Assembly (NCBI GenBank): GCA_021813445.1
Contig: JAKAKP010000040.1
Coordinates: 1 to 54,172 of the forward strand
Origin: Deltaproteobacteria bacterium
GTDB taxonomy: Bacteria; Desulfobacterota; Desulfobaccia; Desulfobaccales; 0-14-0-80-60-11
Direction: 5' to 3'
Length of the DNA: 54,172 nt
The notes under the pieces are model-generated. The model saw nothing but the letters and a program-made list of their open reading frames with translations. It was not told the origin of the DNA and searched no databases. Both the position numbers and the translations under genes were made by a program. Shown piece after piece: positions 23,783 through 34,952 of the stretch (within the stretch, counting starts at the first letter, position 1; the number at the start of each line of letters is the position of its first letter).

Positions 23783-26067
23783 CAACGTGCTCCTTGACTC
23801 ATCTTGCCCAGCACCCGGTCCGGGGTGAAGGGCGAACGGGTCAGGCGGAGGCCCAGGGCGTCCTCGAGGGCCGCGGCAATAGCCGGTAGCGGCGCATTGG
23901 CCCCCACCTCGCCGATGCCTTTCATGCCGAAGGGGCCGGTGGGTTCCACCGTCTCCACGGCCATGGACTCGATGCCCGGAATATCCCTGGACGTCGGTAA
24001 AATGTAGTTGGTAAGGTTGGGGTTCAGGATTTCCCCCTGATGCAGGAGGACCTGTTCCATGAGCGCGTAGCCGATCCCCTGGGCCACCGCTCCCTGCACC
24101 TGTTGCTCAAAGCCCTGGGGATTGATGACCCGGCCCCCTTCGGTGACGGCCAGGTAGTCCCGGACCTCGATGGTGCCGGTAAGCTCATCCACTTCCACAT
24201 AAACCAGATGAGCCGCGTAGGAAAAGAATACGTGGGGAAAGCCGATGAAGAACTCTTTGCCGGTATCCGGGACATCCTGGGCCACGGGCATGACGAACTG
24301 GCTGACGCTGGACCGGTCCGTTTCCGGGAATAAACCAGCCAGAAACTCCAGGTCCAGGTTCCGCCCCGACGGCAGGTGGCGGACCTTCCCGGGCACCAGG
24401 GCAAACCCCCGTACTTCATCCGTCATCAACACCAGCGCGGCGCGGTGGCAGAGCTTCTCTTTCATTTCCTGGCAGGCCCGGATGAGGGCATTCCCGAAGG
24501 TGTAAGTGGTACGGCTGGCCGAGGAGGAACCGGACGGCAGGCTCCGGGCCGTATCCGGCGGCACCAGTTCCAGGCGGGACGCGTCCTGGCCCAGGATTTC
24601 CCCGGCCATTTGCAGGAACGCGGTGGCGTTGCCCTGGCCCATATCAGGGACACTGTTGTAAATCCGAAACTTGCCTTCTGGAGTGAGTTCCAGCTTGGCG
24701 ATGGCCGAATCCGGCAGCCCCCGGCCGTAGCCCATGGCATTGAAGACCGCGGCCAGGCCGACTCCCCTTTTTTTGAAAGGTCCTGCACCTTGCTTCCATT
24801 TCTCCCGGTCCGTCCAGAGCGCATGGCGTTTTATGGCTTCGAGACATGGGACCAGGCCGGTGGAGTGAACCAGGGTGACGCCGGCGCAATTTTTGTCCCC
24901 CCGCTGCAGGGCGTTGCGCCGCCGGAAATCCAGGGGGTCCAGACCCAGCTTGGACGCGAGGAGATCCATGATCCGCTCGAAGGCAAAGGAAACCTGGCAG
25001 ACGCCGAAGCCGCGCATGGCCCCGCCGATGGGGTTGTTGGTGTAGACGCACCAGCCTTCGATGCAGGTATGCGGCAGCCGGTAGGGGCCGCCCGCGTGTT
25101 CCATGCCCAGCTCCATGATCTCTCCGCCCAGATGGGCGTAGGCCCCCGAATCATAATAGAGGCGGCAATGGAGGGCGTGCAAGGTCCCGTCCGCCTTGGC
25201 GCCCGCGCGATAATACAGGCGCGCAGCATGGCGCTTATACCCGGCAATGAAACTCTCCTCCCGGTCCCACCACATCTTCACGGGCCGTCCGCCCGCGTGC
25301 ATCGCCGCCAGGGCCAGCAGGCACTGCACGGTGGCCCCGTCCTTGCCGCCGAAGCCTCCCCCCAGATAGGGACTGATGACCCGGATGGCCCCCATTTCCA
25401 GCCCCAGGGCGTGGGCGATCTCGAAGCGGTCCCGAAACGGCGCCTGGGTGGAGACGATCATGACGATGCTGCCGTCCGGCTCCTGCCAGGCCAACCCGTT
25501 TTGCGTCTCCAGGAAGCCGTGCTCCTGGAATGGCACCTCGAAGGTCTCTGCCACCACGACGTCGCATTCTTTGAAGGCTTCGTCCGCCTGGCCCTGCTCG
25601 ATTTTTGCCCGAAGCAGCAGGTTGCCGCGCTCATGGAGCTGGGGGGCCCCGGGTTGCAAGGCTTCTTCGGGGTCGAAGACCGCAGGCAGCGGCTCAATTT
25701 CCACCCGGATGCGGGCCAGAGCTTGGGCCAGGACCTCCCGGGTTTCGGCCAGCACCAGGGCCACCGGTTCGCCCCGGTGCCGCACCTTTTCCCCGGCCAG
25801 CACCGGCTGGTCCTTGTGCACGATCCCCTGCCGGTTCGTGCCGGGAACGTCCTTACGGGTGAGGACGGCCACGACTCCCGGCAGGGCCTGGGCCGCGGCC
25901 ACGTCCACCCGGAGGATTCGGCCGTGAGAGACCCCGGCCCTTTTCGCCCCGGCCCAGAGCAGGTTCTCCGGGTAATAGTCCGCGGCGAACTTCTCCTCGC
26001 CCGTGACCTTGGTCCAGGCATCCTGACGCGGCACGGCATAGCCGACTCCAAGCAGTCCTTTTTTCAA
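23782..26067 (-). CDS. Molybdenum hydroxylase large (Mo-binding) subunit
   Basis: Catalytic subunit of a xanthine-dehydrogenase-family hydroxylase, 761 residues. Moco-binding segments are GGGFGGKDG, AMRGFGVCQ, and GMKGIGEVGANAP with the catalytic glutamate. The AYRCSFR loop of aerobic CO dehydrogenase is absent; AMRGFG is XDH-like, so an aldehyde, purine, N-heteroaromatic or aryl-CoA substrate is possible. It begins at a TTG (26067) supported by GGAGGGG upstream and by the family N-terminus. It is first of a five-gene operon ending in XdhC and the cofactor triple fusion. Confidence 0.93.
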   Translation of the reverse strand: MKKGLLGVGYAVPRQDAWTKVTGEEKFAADYYPENLLWAGAKRAGVSHGRILRVDVAAAQALPGVVAVLTRKDVPGTNRQGIVHKDQPVLAGEKVRHRGEPVALVLAETREVLAQALARIRVEIEPLPAVFDPEEALQPGAPQLHERGNLLLRAKIEQGQADEAFKECDVVVAETFEVPFQEHGFLETQNGLAWQEPDGSIVMIVSTQAPFRDRFEIAHALGLEMGAIRVISPYLGGGFGGKDGATVQCLLALAAMHAGGRPVKMWWDREESFIAGYKRHAARLYYRAGAKADGTLHALHCRLYYDSGAYAHLGGEIMELGMEHAGGPYRLPHTCIEGWCVYTNNPIGGAMRGFGVCQVSFAFERIMDLLASKLGLDPLDFRRRNALQRGDKNCAGVTLVHSTGLVPCLEAIKRHALWTDREKWKQGAGPFKKRGVGLAAVFNAMGYGRGLPDSAIAKLELTPEGKFRIYNSVPDMGQGNATAFLQMAGEILGQDASRLELVPPDTARSLPSGSSSASRTTYTFGNALIRACQEMKEKLCHRAALVLMTDEVRGFALVPGKVRHLPSGRNLDLEFLAGLFPETDRSSVSQFVMPVAQDVPDTGKEFFIGFPHVFFSYAAHLVYVEVDELTGTIEVRDYLAVTEGGRVINPQGFEQQVQGAVAQGIGYALMEQVLLHQGEILNPNLTNYILPTSRDIPGIESMAVETVEPTGPFGMKGIGEVGANAPLPAIAAALEDALGLRLTRSPFTPDRVLGKMSQGAR

Positions 26068-26172
26068 TATCCCCTCCGGGAACAGTTTAAATGCGACGCC
26101 CAGGTTGAGCTGAGACCCCCATTTTTCAAAAGGGGAAGTAAAACTGCGTTGCCATCAAACGACGGGGATGTT

Positions 26173-26346
26173 GTAGGGGGGCACCCGTGTGTGCCCCCTT
26201 GGCGCTCGCAAAAACAACATCCTCCGGCCTTCATCAATTAAGGTGATCATAGAATTAAAGCGCCGCGGCATTTGCAGCCGCCAGGGCGGACACCCGGGTC
26301 CGCCCCTACAAGAAAATTGCCGTTAGATTGCAACCCGGTATTAGAT
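26173..26346 (+). repeat. Dispersed composite repeat family B, copy 3
   Basis: Closely matches the copy at 9268-9440: GTAGGGGGGCACCCGTGTGT core, GCGCTCGCAAAAACAACATC, GTGATCATAGAATTAAAGCG middle, GGGCGGACACCCGGGTCCGC core and AAATTGCCGTTAGATTGCAA. A weak family A box (CCCCATTTTTCAAAAGGGG) lies just to the left at 26116-26135. The 336-base gap holds no gene. Confidence 0.8.
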
Positions 26347-26403
26347 GTCCTGGCAATTAAGCAGTATCTCAATTTGGCATACCCAAGACAAACGCCTTTT
26401 AGT

Positions 26404-27621
26404 CTAATGCTTGGCTCGTGCCAGGGCTTCCTCGGGCGCGTCTATTTTTTGCCTCCCCAGAGCCAGCAACAGGCAAACGGCCAGGGCGAGAAGGCCGGAG
26501 CAGATATAGAACAGAGAAGGGAAGGCCCAGCCCGCGGCCAGGAGCAGCCCGCAGATATAGGGGCTGAGAAAGAAGCCCGCGTCCATCATGAAGAGGCACA
26601 GATTGGTATTGAGCCCGCGCAGAGGCACGGGGGAAGCCACGAACATGGTGGCGTTCAACAGGGGCAAAAAAACGCCGATGCCCAGGCCGTAGCCCACGGC
26701 CAACAACGCGAAGGTCAAGGGAGTCCGGGCCTGGCCGAAGGCCAGAAACCAGAGAACGAGGAATAACGCGAAAAGGGTCATGGTTTTAACCTTGCCGATC
26801 TTATCCAGCAGGGGCCCTCCCAGGACGCGCAGGGCGATCATCACCAGGGTGGAGATGGTGAAAAAGTAACCTGCATCACCGCCCCCCACGGCCTTGAAAT
26901 ATCCCTTCACAAAGTAGAAGACCGTGGCATAGCTCAGATAGAGCAGCAGGTTGACGGCCAGGAGGAGCACCACTCCCGGGTGCTGCAAGTTCTGCCGGAG
27001 TTCTTCCAGGCTGGGGCGTCTGGCGAGGGAGGCATGAACCTTGCCCAACAGGACGCGGGTCCGCTGGCGCAGCACCCAGAGGATAATAATGCCTGGGACC
27101 GCCAGCACGGTAACGCCGGCGTAGATTCTGGCCTCGTTTTTCACATAGGGCAGCAGAGCCTCGGTCACCAGCGGCATCACCGCATAAGGGACCAGGGCCG
27201 TGATGCTCAGGATGCCAAACCCCTGGGCGCTACGCTCCCTGGGAATTAAATGCACCGCCAGGGCCATGCTCGCCGAGACCAGCAGGACGAACGCGGCGCC
27301 GTGAAAGATGCGCAGGACGACGAGGGACGGAATGGTCACGGCCCAGGGATAAGAGCAGAGCGCCGCCATGGCCATGAGGAGGGCGATGAGCATGGCTCCG
27401 GCCGCGTTTTCCAGGCATAACATGGGGATAATGGCCAGCCTCAGGGCGAACGCGGTCATGGGCTCGAGCCCCAGTAAAAAGCCCCGCCATTCCTGGGGAA
27501 TGCCGATACGTCCCAGGTAGCTGAAAAAACTGTAGAACACGGACATATTGCAGAAAGCGAAAAAGGAAACGAAACAGAGGCAGACAAACTCGAACGTGAA
27601 TAATTTTTTGGGTTCCGCCAT
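26404..27621 (-). CDS. Major facilitator superfamily transporter
   Basis: 405 residues with 12 predicted membrane segments in two bundles and a basic central loop (RQRTRVLLGKVHASLARR). The motif GGPLLDKIGKVKT in the second half corresponds to the MFS loop 8-9 signature. The second helix carries charged residues that could bind a solute. It is the last gene on the strand that starts with the HATPase-GNAT fusion and acyl carrier protein genes, with 67 bases to the preceding gene, so it may export the product of that set. The substrate is unknown. Confidence 0.88.
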   Translation of the reverse strand: MAEPKKLFTFEFVCLCFVSFFAFCNMSVFYSFFSYLGRIGIPQEWRGFLLGLEPMTAFALRLAIIPMLCLENAAGAMLIALLMAMAALCSYPWAVTIPSLVVLRIFHGAAFVLLVSASMALAVHLIPRERSAQGFGILSITALVPYAVMPLVTEALLPYVKNEARIYAGVTVLAVPGIIILWVLRQRTRVLLGKVHASLARRPSLEELRQNLQHPGVVLLLAVNLLLYLSYATVFYFVKGYFKAVGGGDAGYFFTISTLVMIALRVLGGPLLDKIGKVKTMTLFALFLVLWFLAFGQARTPLTFALLAVGYGLGIGVFLPLLNATMFVASPVPLRGLNTNLCLFMMDAGFFLSPYICGLLLAAGWAFPSLFYICSGLLALAVCLLLALGRQKIDAPEEALARAKH

Positions 27622-27688
27622 CTAGATTTTCCCGATCCGGTCAAGGGCTTAAAAGCGCGGAGATATTCTATCCGCGGCCCGGGCTCCC

Positions 27689-28720
27689 TCAGGGGCGCGG
27701 CTGCGTCTCGCGCCAATCGGCCTGCACCATTTCCAGGATACGGCCCGCCTTCTCCTCGAAAAGCTGAAGGCCGTCCCAGTGGGGCGCTCCCTGCAACCTT
27801 TGCATTAGCAACCCGTCTGTATCGAACCAGCGTGGCAGGTAGCCACAGAAAAAATAGCCTCTTTGCCGCAGGTGCTCCACCGCGGGGCCGATCCAGGGGG
27901 AACCCAGGTTCAGGAAGCACTGGAGCACCACGAGCTCCTGCGCCTGGGCCTCCTGCTCCAACTTTGCCACTGCCTGCGTAAAATCTGCCCCCGCGCCCTG
28001 GACATTGGCCCGGGCGACTCCGGCATACGGGAAGAACTTCACCGTGGTCTCGCTCTTACAATCCCGGGGAATCGCCGCGGTGGAGGGAGTAATTTCCCTG
28101 GAAAGATCCAGGTCGCTTAAGATGTAGGCGATTTGTTCCCGATAGGCTGATGGGACAAAGACCTCGTGGGGCCGGTCGCCAAAAGACCGGAACTGGATCA
28201 GGCAGGAGACTCTGCCCGGAGCGATTTTTTCCTTTTCATAGACCTCGTAGGGCATCAGGTCCACTTCCAGGGCCACGCCTTTCATGCCCATGAAGGCGGA
28301 AGCTTTCTGGGTCGCCAGATGGCTGCAGACGGCTTCGCCGAAGATGCCGTCCGGACGGACGTGCGGGATCAGCGTTTCGGCAATATACTGATTGATCTTG
28401 TAAGCGGCAAAGGTATCCCGGTAGCTCTTCAGTACGAGATACTGACCGACTTCGAAAAGGTTCCCGTAAGGGGGCGAACTGCGGTAGAGAGCCCCGTGGG
28501 CGATAATGTCTCCCTTCGGTGTCCGGGCCACGACCGAATGGATATTGCCGCTTTGGTTTTCCTCCCGGATACGCTCAGGAATGTAGTAGGTATCAAAAGG
28601 ATAGTCAGGGCCATAAACGGCATAATACAGGTTGGCTATGCCCAAGGCGTCTTCGGGGCGGAACCGGTCAATTTGAAACCGCTGACCGCTGTCAACGGGG
28701 ATTTCGCGGGCGATGCGCAT
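27689..28720 (-). CDS. GNAT-fold protein, unknown acyl acceptor
   Basis: 343 residues. The N-terminal 150 resemble the GNAT domain often fused to RsbW-like ATPases: FRPEDALGIANLYYAVYGPDY, a YY(I/V)PERI segment, then HGALYRSSPPYGNLFEVGQY. The usual RGxGxG acetyl-CoA loop is not clear (SYRDTFAAYKINQYI at that place), so acyl-CoA use is uncertain. The C-terminal part has the FYFCGYLPRW(F)DTDGL-like ending seen in this group. The fusion protein encoded 3.5 kb upstream carries a related domain, which links the two. Confidence 0.6.
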   Translation of the reverse strand: MRIAREIPVDSGQRFQIDRFRPEDALGIANLYYAVYGPDYPFDTYYIPERIREENQSGNIHSVVARTPKGDIIAHGALYRSSPPYGNLFEVGQYLVLKSYRDTFAAYKINQYIAETLIPHVRPDGIFGEAVCSHLATQKASAFMGMKGVALEVDLMPYEVYEKEKIAPGRVSCLIQFRSFGDRPHEVFVPSAYREQIAYILSDLDLSREITPSTAAIPRDCKSETTVKFFPYAGVARANVQGAGADFTQAVAKLEQEAQAQELVVLQCFLNLGSPWIGPAVEHLRQRGYFFCGYLPRWFDTDGLLMQRLQGAPHWDGLQLFEEKAGRILEMVQADWRETQPRP

Positions 28721-28849
28721 CGTTGTTTCTGACTCCAGCGGGGGTGGTCATCACCGCTTTTGCCCCGGAGGGGATTCCGGCACTGCTTGCCATATACCGC
28801 CAATTACCAAAAGACTCGCTCTCCCATTAACACAAATGCCATGCCGTTC

Positions 28850-29089
28850 TTATGACATTTTCAGGTTTACGTAAACTACAAAATCATTGATGGTCCTAAG
28901 CTTAATGGCATCCGCATCCGAAAGATCGATCCCAAATTTCTTCTCCGTCGCCGCGGCAATGACCGGCAAATCCATGGAGTCGAGCCCCTGATCCACCAAC
29001 GGCGCGTCAAATTTTAATTTATTCACCACGTCTGGATTTATTCCCGCTTCTCGCATCACAGCAATGATATCGGCTCCTGCCACCTTCAT
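28850..29089 (-). CDS. Stand-alone acyl carrier protein
   Basis: 79 residues with the four-helix ACP pattern and the phosphopantetheine attachment serine in GLDSMDLPVI. The N-terminal part is MKVAGADIIAVMREAGINPD. The ATG at 29089 is preceded by AAGGAGG with good spacing; the ATG seven codons earlier overlaps that ribosome binding site and is rejected. It lies 162 bases after an acyl-CoA-ligase-like gene and has no fatty acid synthase genes around it, so it probably serves a dedicated pathway in which the ligase or a GNAT loads or unloads it. Confidence 0.9.
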   Translation of the reverse strand: MKVAGADIIAVMREAGINPDVVNKLKFDAPLVDQGLDSMDLPVIAAATEKKFGIDLSDADAIKLRTINDFVVYVNLKMS

Positions 29090-29251
29090 CCGTTTTTCCT
29101 CCTTTTTCATGAATCCGGGATAGCATTTGCGTTAATGGGACCGCGAGTGTATCGGTAAATCCGGCGCACCGGGAGAAGCAGAGTGCCGCCGGGGAATTCC
29201 AGGGCCGGTTGCCGTGGCCTGGAACAGCAAAACCGCATGGGCTATTTTTCG

Positions 29252-30754
<1,503 letters not shown>

Positions 30755-30975
30755 TTTGTCTTTTCCTAAAAGGATTAGACCGATACCAGGCCTCAATTAA
30801 CAAGCACAGGATAGTACGAACCTGCCGGTGTGTGCCGTTGCATCAAGGCGGACACCCGGTCCACCCCCCATAGATCGACCGGAACACCCGGGCCACCCCT
30901 GGAGCGCCTGGAGGCGAAACAGGTCCATTTCCCAGGTTGGTTTCATTGCCTCAGGGGCTGCCGCCGACATTCCCC

Positions 30976-32151
30976 TCAACTAGTCTTAATGCCGCCTAAT
31001 TGCGGCTGCAGGCAATATTTTTTATTGCCGGTCCACGGTTCGCCGAGCACCTTGCCCAGGGCCTCCACCAGGGCCTCCATAGCCTCCCCGTTGGATATCG
31101 TGACCCGGATCCAATTGGGGAAGCGGAAGCCGGTCATGCTGCGGACCATGACGCCGTGGGTCATGAGCTTCCGGTAAGCCAGGGCGTCATTCAGGGGCAG
31201 CTTGATCATCATGAAGTTGCCTTCGCCTAAAACATACGACAACCCCAGGCCCTCAATCTCCCTCTTCAGGAAGGCCTTGCCCTGGCTGACGAGCTCCCGG
31301 GTGCGGGCCACGTGCTCACCGCTGTCTTCCATTGCCGCCAGGGCCGCCATCTGGGCCAGGGAGTTGACCGAATAGACGACGCAGGTGCGCCGGATGACCT
31401 CCACCACCTCGTTGCTGCCCGCCAGGTAGCCGATACGCAGGCCAGCCAGGGCGAACATCTTGGAAAAAGTCCTGAAGATGACCAGATTGGGGTACTCCCG
31501 GATGAGGTCCAGGCCGTCGGGATAGTCGGGGTCCGCCACGAACTCGGCGTAGGCCTCATCCACCACCACGATCTGCTGTCCGTTGATGCGATCCAGAAAC
31601 CGGCACAATTTTTGTCTATTCCAGGTGCTGCCCGTGGGATTGTTGGGGTTGCACACGAAAATGATCTTGGTGCGGGCATCGATGCTGGCCAACATGCCTT
31701 CGGCGTCAAACCCGAAATCCACCAGGGGCACCAAGCGGGATTCGACCCCCGAGAATTCCGCCACCCATTCGTAGACGGCAAAGGTTTTGTCCGCGGTGAT
31801 AATGTTGTCCCCCTCCTGGCAGAAGGCTTTGATCGCAAAGCTGATCACCTCGTTGGCGCCGTTTCCCACCAGGAACTGGTCCGGATGCATCCCGAATCGG
31901 TCGGCCAGCTTATACCTCAGGTAGTAGGCGTCGCCGCTGGGATAGATGGCGGCCCGGAGAGGCGGAAATTTTTGAATGACCGCCGCGGCCGCGGGGCATG
32001 GACCCAGGATATTCTCGTTGTTGTTGAGGCGGAAGATCCGGGAGCACCGGTAAATCTTCTTCAATTCTTCGTCGGGTTTGCTAGGGATGTAGGCCTGGAA
32101 CCGCTTAACATAAGGCGGCACCAAATAATCCAGGGGGGTAGGGCTCGTCAT
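30976..32151 (-). CDS. HisC-like PLP-dependent aminotransferase
   Basis: 391-residue fold-type I aminotransferase of the histidinol-phosphate aminotransferase group. The PLP lysine lies in FRTFSKMFALAGLRIGYL; NPNNPTGS, VDEAYAEF and the C-terminal RVTISN are intact. The N-terminus (VPPYVKRFQAYIPSKPDEELK, LNNNENILGP) matches HisC-like enzymes. No other histidine genes are nearby, so this is probably a specialised transaminase in the ligase/ACP set. The start at 32151 is fixed by ATGA overlap with the upstream fusion gene. Confidence 0.9.
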   Translation of the reverse strand: MTSPTPLDYLVPPYVKRFQAYIPSKPDEELKKIYRCSRIFRLNNNENILGPCPAAAAVIQKFPPLRAAIYPSGDAYYLRYKLADRFGMHPDQFLVGNGANEVISFAIKAFCQEGDNIITADKTFAVYEWVAEFSGVESRLVPLVDFGFDAEGMLASIDARTKIIFVCNPNNPTGSTWNRQKLCRFLDRINGQQIVVVDEAYAEFVADPDYPDGLDLIREYPNLVIFRTFSKMFALAGLRIGYLAGSNEVVEVIRRTCVVYSVNSLAQMAALAAMEDSGEHVARTRELVSQGKAFLKREIEGLGLSYVLGEGNFMMIKLPLNDALAYRKLMTHGVMVRSMTGFRFPNWIRVTISNGEAMEALVEALGKVLGEPWTGNKKYCLQPQLGGIKTS

Positions 32152-33467
32152 GAGCACGCCCCTTGAAATTGAAACAGCACCACGTCCCCCACCCCCGACC
32201 AGGGGAAGACCAGACAAGGTTTGAAATCATGCCGCAATAGACCGGGAGTGAACGCGGCCTGCCAGGATTTGCCCACGTCGAGGTAAAAGAAGATATTCAG
32301 CATCCCCTCTTGGTGCAGCAGCTGAAGATGCTGTTCCAGATTCTCCTCAAAATCCGTGCCGAACCACATCGGCCGCAAGGTGGCGGTGGCTTCCGAGCGG
32401 TCGAAGTGGGTAGAGAGGACGGAATGCCGGGCATGCTTTTCCCCCGCCTGAGTGACGTGCCTTATTTCCCGGGGGAGGATCAGCCGCTGGTATTCCTGCC
32501 CGAGAAAATCTTCCAGGTCCGGGTGCACCCAGGCGACACTCCCCAAGTCCTCATGCAGGAGCCGAAACCATGATTCCCGCCAGAACTCTTTGCCGTCCAT
32601 GCGGAACATGGCGCCACCCAGGAGTTCGAAGTATTCCAGGGGTAATTCCGGGGTGGCAAAGCGATTGATGAGGACGACGACTTCGGTCCTGGCGATGGCC
32701 GAGATACAGTGGTCCAGAAGAGAGTTGGCCATGGCCGATCCGGCTTCCTGATTAAACAAATAGGGCCCGAAACACTCGACTACTTTACTTCCCGATTGGT
32801 GCCAGAAGATGCCGCCGCCTATTTCACCCGCCGGACCCACAGCTACCGCGGCGTCGTAATGCTCTCCGGCTGTCATGTCCACCATTTTGCCGGGGAAGTC
32901 AAAAAATTCAGGAAGGATCTGGCCCTGATAGCATTCCTTGACCAGACGCGCGAACAGCTTCAATTCTTCAGCAGCGGGCGTCCGGATGGAGAATTCGCCC
33001 AGGGGCTGCGGTATGGCCAGGGGAGATTCTTCGAAAAGGGGATACGACTTTTCTTTGAGCAGCGTCAGCTTCAGTCCCCTGCCGTCCACCTGGGATACGG
33101 CACACCGGTCCACCAATCTTGCAGCCAGCACGAGCCCCGTTTCTTCTGATTCCGAGTCATCGGTGGGCAGCGCCCCGGCCGTGAGGTTGAAAGCGCGCAG
33201 GTCTATGTCCGCGACGGGAAAGATAAATTCAACTTGCACATAATATCCGCCACTGGTGCAGCGAATTTCGATTTGCTCATAGTTTTTCAAAACGACGCGG
33301 CAGAGATGGGCAAAAACTCTATTAGCAGCCGTAACCAGGTCGAACGCTTTCGGTTTTCCCATCCCCAAGGCGATGGCCGCATTTTCCACGAATGAATAAA
33401 CCAGCGGGGCAAAAGCTTTGCCGGTATAAGCCTGCAGCAAAACAGAACGCCTGGCATCTGGTCCCAA
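32148..33467 (-). CDS. RsbW-like ATPase fused to GNAT-fold domain
   Basis: 439 residues. Residues about 15-150 resemble an anti-sigma/HATPase_c_2 domain (VYSFVENAAIALGMGKPKAF, later ETGLVLAARLVD and DGRGLKLTLLKEK), but the acidic/Asn N-box is degenerate (LVTAANRVFAHLCR). Residues about 165-439 are a GNAT-like domain related to the protein encoded at 27689. TTG at 33467 with AGGGG upstream is the probable start. Such fusions are known but uncharacterised; here it opens a set with aminotransferase, ligase and ACP. Confidence 0.6.
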   Translation of the reverse strand: MGPDARRSVLLQAYTGKAFAPLVYSFVENAAIALGMGKPKAFDLVTAANRVFAHLCRVVLKNYEQIEIRCTSGGYYVQVEFIFPVADIDLRAFNLTAGALPTDDSESEETGLVLAARLVDRCAVSQVDGRGLKLTLLKEKSYPLFEESPLAIPQPLGEFSIRTPAAEELKLFARLVKECYQGQILPEFFDFPGKMVDMTAGEHYDAAVAVGPAGEIGGGIFWHQSGSKVVECFGPYLFNQEAGSAMANSLLDHCISAIARTEVVVLINRFATPELPLEYFELLGGAMFRMDGKEFWRESWFRLLHEDLGSVAWVHPDLEDFLGQEYQRLILPREIRHVTQAGEKHARHSVLSTHFDRSEATATLRPMWFGTDFEENLEQHLQLLHQEGMLNIFFYLDVGKSWQAAFTPGLLRHDFKPCLVFPWSGVGDVVLFQFQGACS

Positions 33468-33488
33468 TTTGGTTCCCCTGTCCTGAAA

Positions 33489-33660
33489 AGTTCAAAGTTC
33501 AAGGTTCAAAGTTCAAGGTTAACTGCCGGTAACTTTTCATAATTTACGGGTGAGCGAAGAGCTCATGAACAACTGTTTCGACAAGTTCTTAGTGATGGCC
33601 CCGGCTTGCCAGCCGGGGCGGATTAGACGCAGGCGCGAACGCCCGTCCTGGTTCCGACAT
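33489..33660. repeat. Spacer with TTCAAAG tandem repeat and family C copy
   Basis: Bases 33489-33520 are a tandem repeat of GTTCAAAGTTCAAG-like units. Then TTTCATAATTTACGGG and CTCATGAACAACTG match the tail of repeat family C (33534-33575), followed by GGCCCCGGCTTGCCAGCCGG. The 352-base gap contains no gene that I can support. Confidence 0.65.
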
Positions 33661-33819
33661 CCTAGTTAATTGTCGGAAATTGATTGTGGGTTTATGAATA
33701 TTTTTTTCGTACCCGGCCATATGCCAGCCCCAAAAGCCGGGACCGCGTTCGCATCAGGAAAGAGAGGCCGGAACGCCCATCCCGGCTCCCTTTCCTGAAA
33801 TCACTTAAAGAAGGCGGAC

Positions 33820-34275
33820 TTATTTTTTCCCGAGCTGATAAGGGGCCATCACCACTTTCACGTTTTTACCCTGCATGCTGCCCTGCAATTTGTCCCCCAC
33901 CATTTCGAAGTCCAGAACGTTGCCTAATTTCGAGGTGAAGGAGAATTTCAGCTGTTTTCCTTCCCCTTGGAGATTCACCGCATACCTGGCCCATCCCGCC
34001 TTGATTTTCAACTCCGGGGAATCCCCGTAGGCATAGATGATGCTTGCTTTATTGCCAGAGACTTTCTCAAAGACGATGATGGCATCAAGACCTGCCGCCG
34101 GCTGGGACTGGTTCTTCCAGGTGCCGCTCCAGGCCCGGGCGGTCAGCGCCGCTGGCGCCTTTCCTTGAATCTGCAGGTCCTGGGGCAGGGGCACATTGCT
34201 CATGACGCCGGCGGCGATCAGAGGTGCAGTCAAAACCAAACAGAGAACGGTTACCATGATCAGCCTGAATCGCAT
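33820..34275 (-). CDS. Secreted small protein, unknown function
   Basis: 151 residues with a clear signal peptide: MRFRLIMVTVLCLVLTAPLI then AAGVMS, cleavage probably near residue 22-25. The mature part is predicted beta-rich (ARAWSGTWKNQSQ, KLKFSFTSKLGNVLDFEMVG), resembling small lipocalin-like or glucan-binding periplasmic proteins, though I do not recognise the family. AGGA precedes the ATG. It is a single gene separated from both neighbours by repeat-rich or AT-rich spacers. Confidence 0.78.
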   Translation of the reverse strand: MRFRLIMVTVLCLVLTAPLIAAGVMSNVPLPQDLQIQGKAPAALTARAWSGTWKNQSQPAAGLDAIIVFEKVSGNKASIIYAYGDSPELKIKAGWARYAVNLQGEGKQLKFSFTSKLGNVLDFEMVGDKLQGSMQGKNVKVVMAPYQLGKK

Positions 34276-34812
34276 TCCTCTTCTCCTTTGCCTCCAATGA
34301 AATGGGGTAATGTGGTATTATAGCGCAATTAAGTGCAGAAAAGGCAATAGGGATGCTTTCATTTTGCCCGGGGATAAATGGAACTGCAGGGATTTGTCAC
34401 CCCCGGTTCCGCCACCATCACCGCCGCCGGGGGCTGATGGCCGCCGGGGGTGCGGTGCTGATTGGCTTCCGGTGAATCTCCCCTGGATTGTGAGCATTGC
34501 CGCCGGCCTCTCTGTTTTCAGTCCTGGCGGCCTTGGTAGTTAGGTTAAAAACTCCGGTAGGGACAACGTGGTCTGCCTGACTGCGCCAAAGGGGAGGATG
34601 GGGCTTTCTTTTTTCTCCTCATTTCAGATTGTCTCAGGCCTTGCCGGAGTTGCAAGGTGCCCAGGTCTTAAAGGGTTTACATGATAAATTTATGGTAGCG
34701 CGCCATTTTGCCTGAGATCGCGGATAATCGCAGTAACTGCATGTAGTGTCGTCAGGCTGCTAACCCCTTTTTTCTGACTTTGTAGTAATTTCTAGGCCCT
34801 CTTTTAACTTTT

Positions 34813-34856
34813 AGCATCCTTTAGTATGCATCTGATGCAAAAATCTTTAATATAAT
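34813..34856 (+). promoter_or_regulatory. 10-bp periodic repeat and -10 box before the Nif11-PilZ-HTH gene
   Basis: AGCATCCTTTAGTATGCATC at 34813-34832 consists of two related 10-base units. It ends 18 bases before a perfect TATAAT at 34851-34856, so the repeat covers the -35 region, where no good -35 hexamer is visible. The same units, three in tandem, occur just behind the gene at 35677-35706. The pattern suits binding of one protein face-on. The rest of the 677-base gap shows no gene. Confidence 0.5.
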
Positions 34857-34952
34857 TTTTTTTAACTCAGTAATTTGGGTTTTCCGAAACCTGTCAGTAA
34901 TGGTAATACCATTTCTCCCCCGCCACAGGGAGCGAAACTTGAGTATATAAGC

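Noticed and set aside
23782-26067. Aerobic carbon monoxide dehydrogenase large subunit
   Set aside because: The AYRCSFR active-site loop is missing; AMRGFG is closer to xanthine dehydrogenase types.
24376-26241. 621-codon plus-strand open frame
   Set aside because: Antisense to the Mo-binding subunit gene; low-complexity Gly/Gln/Arg composition.
30976-32151. Histidine biosynthesis HisC
   Set aside because: Sequence is HisC-like but no his genes are near and the gene overlaps a HATPase-GNAT gene and precedes a ligase/ACP pair, so a specialised role is more likely.
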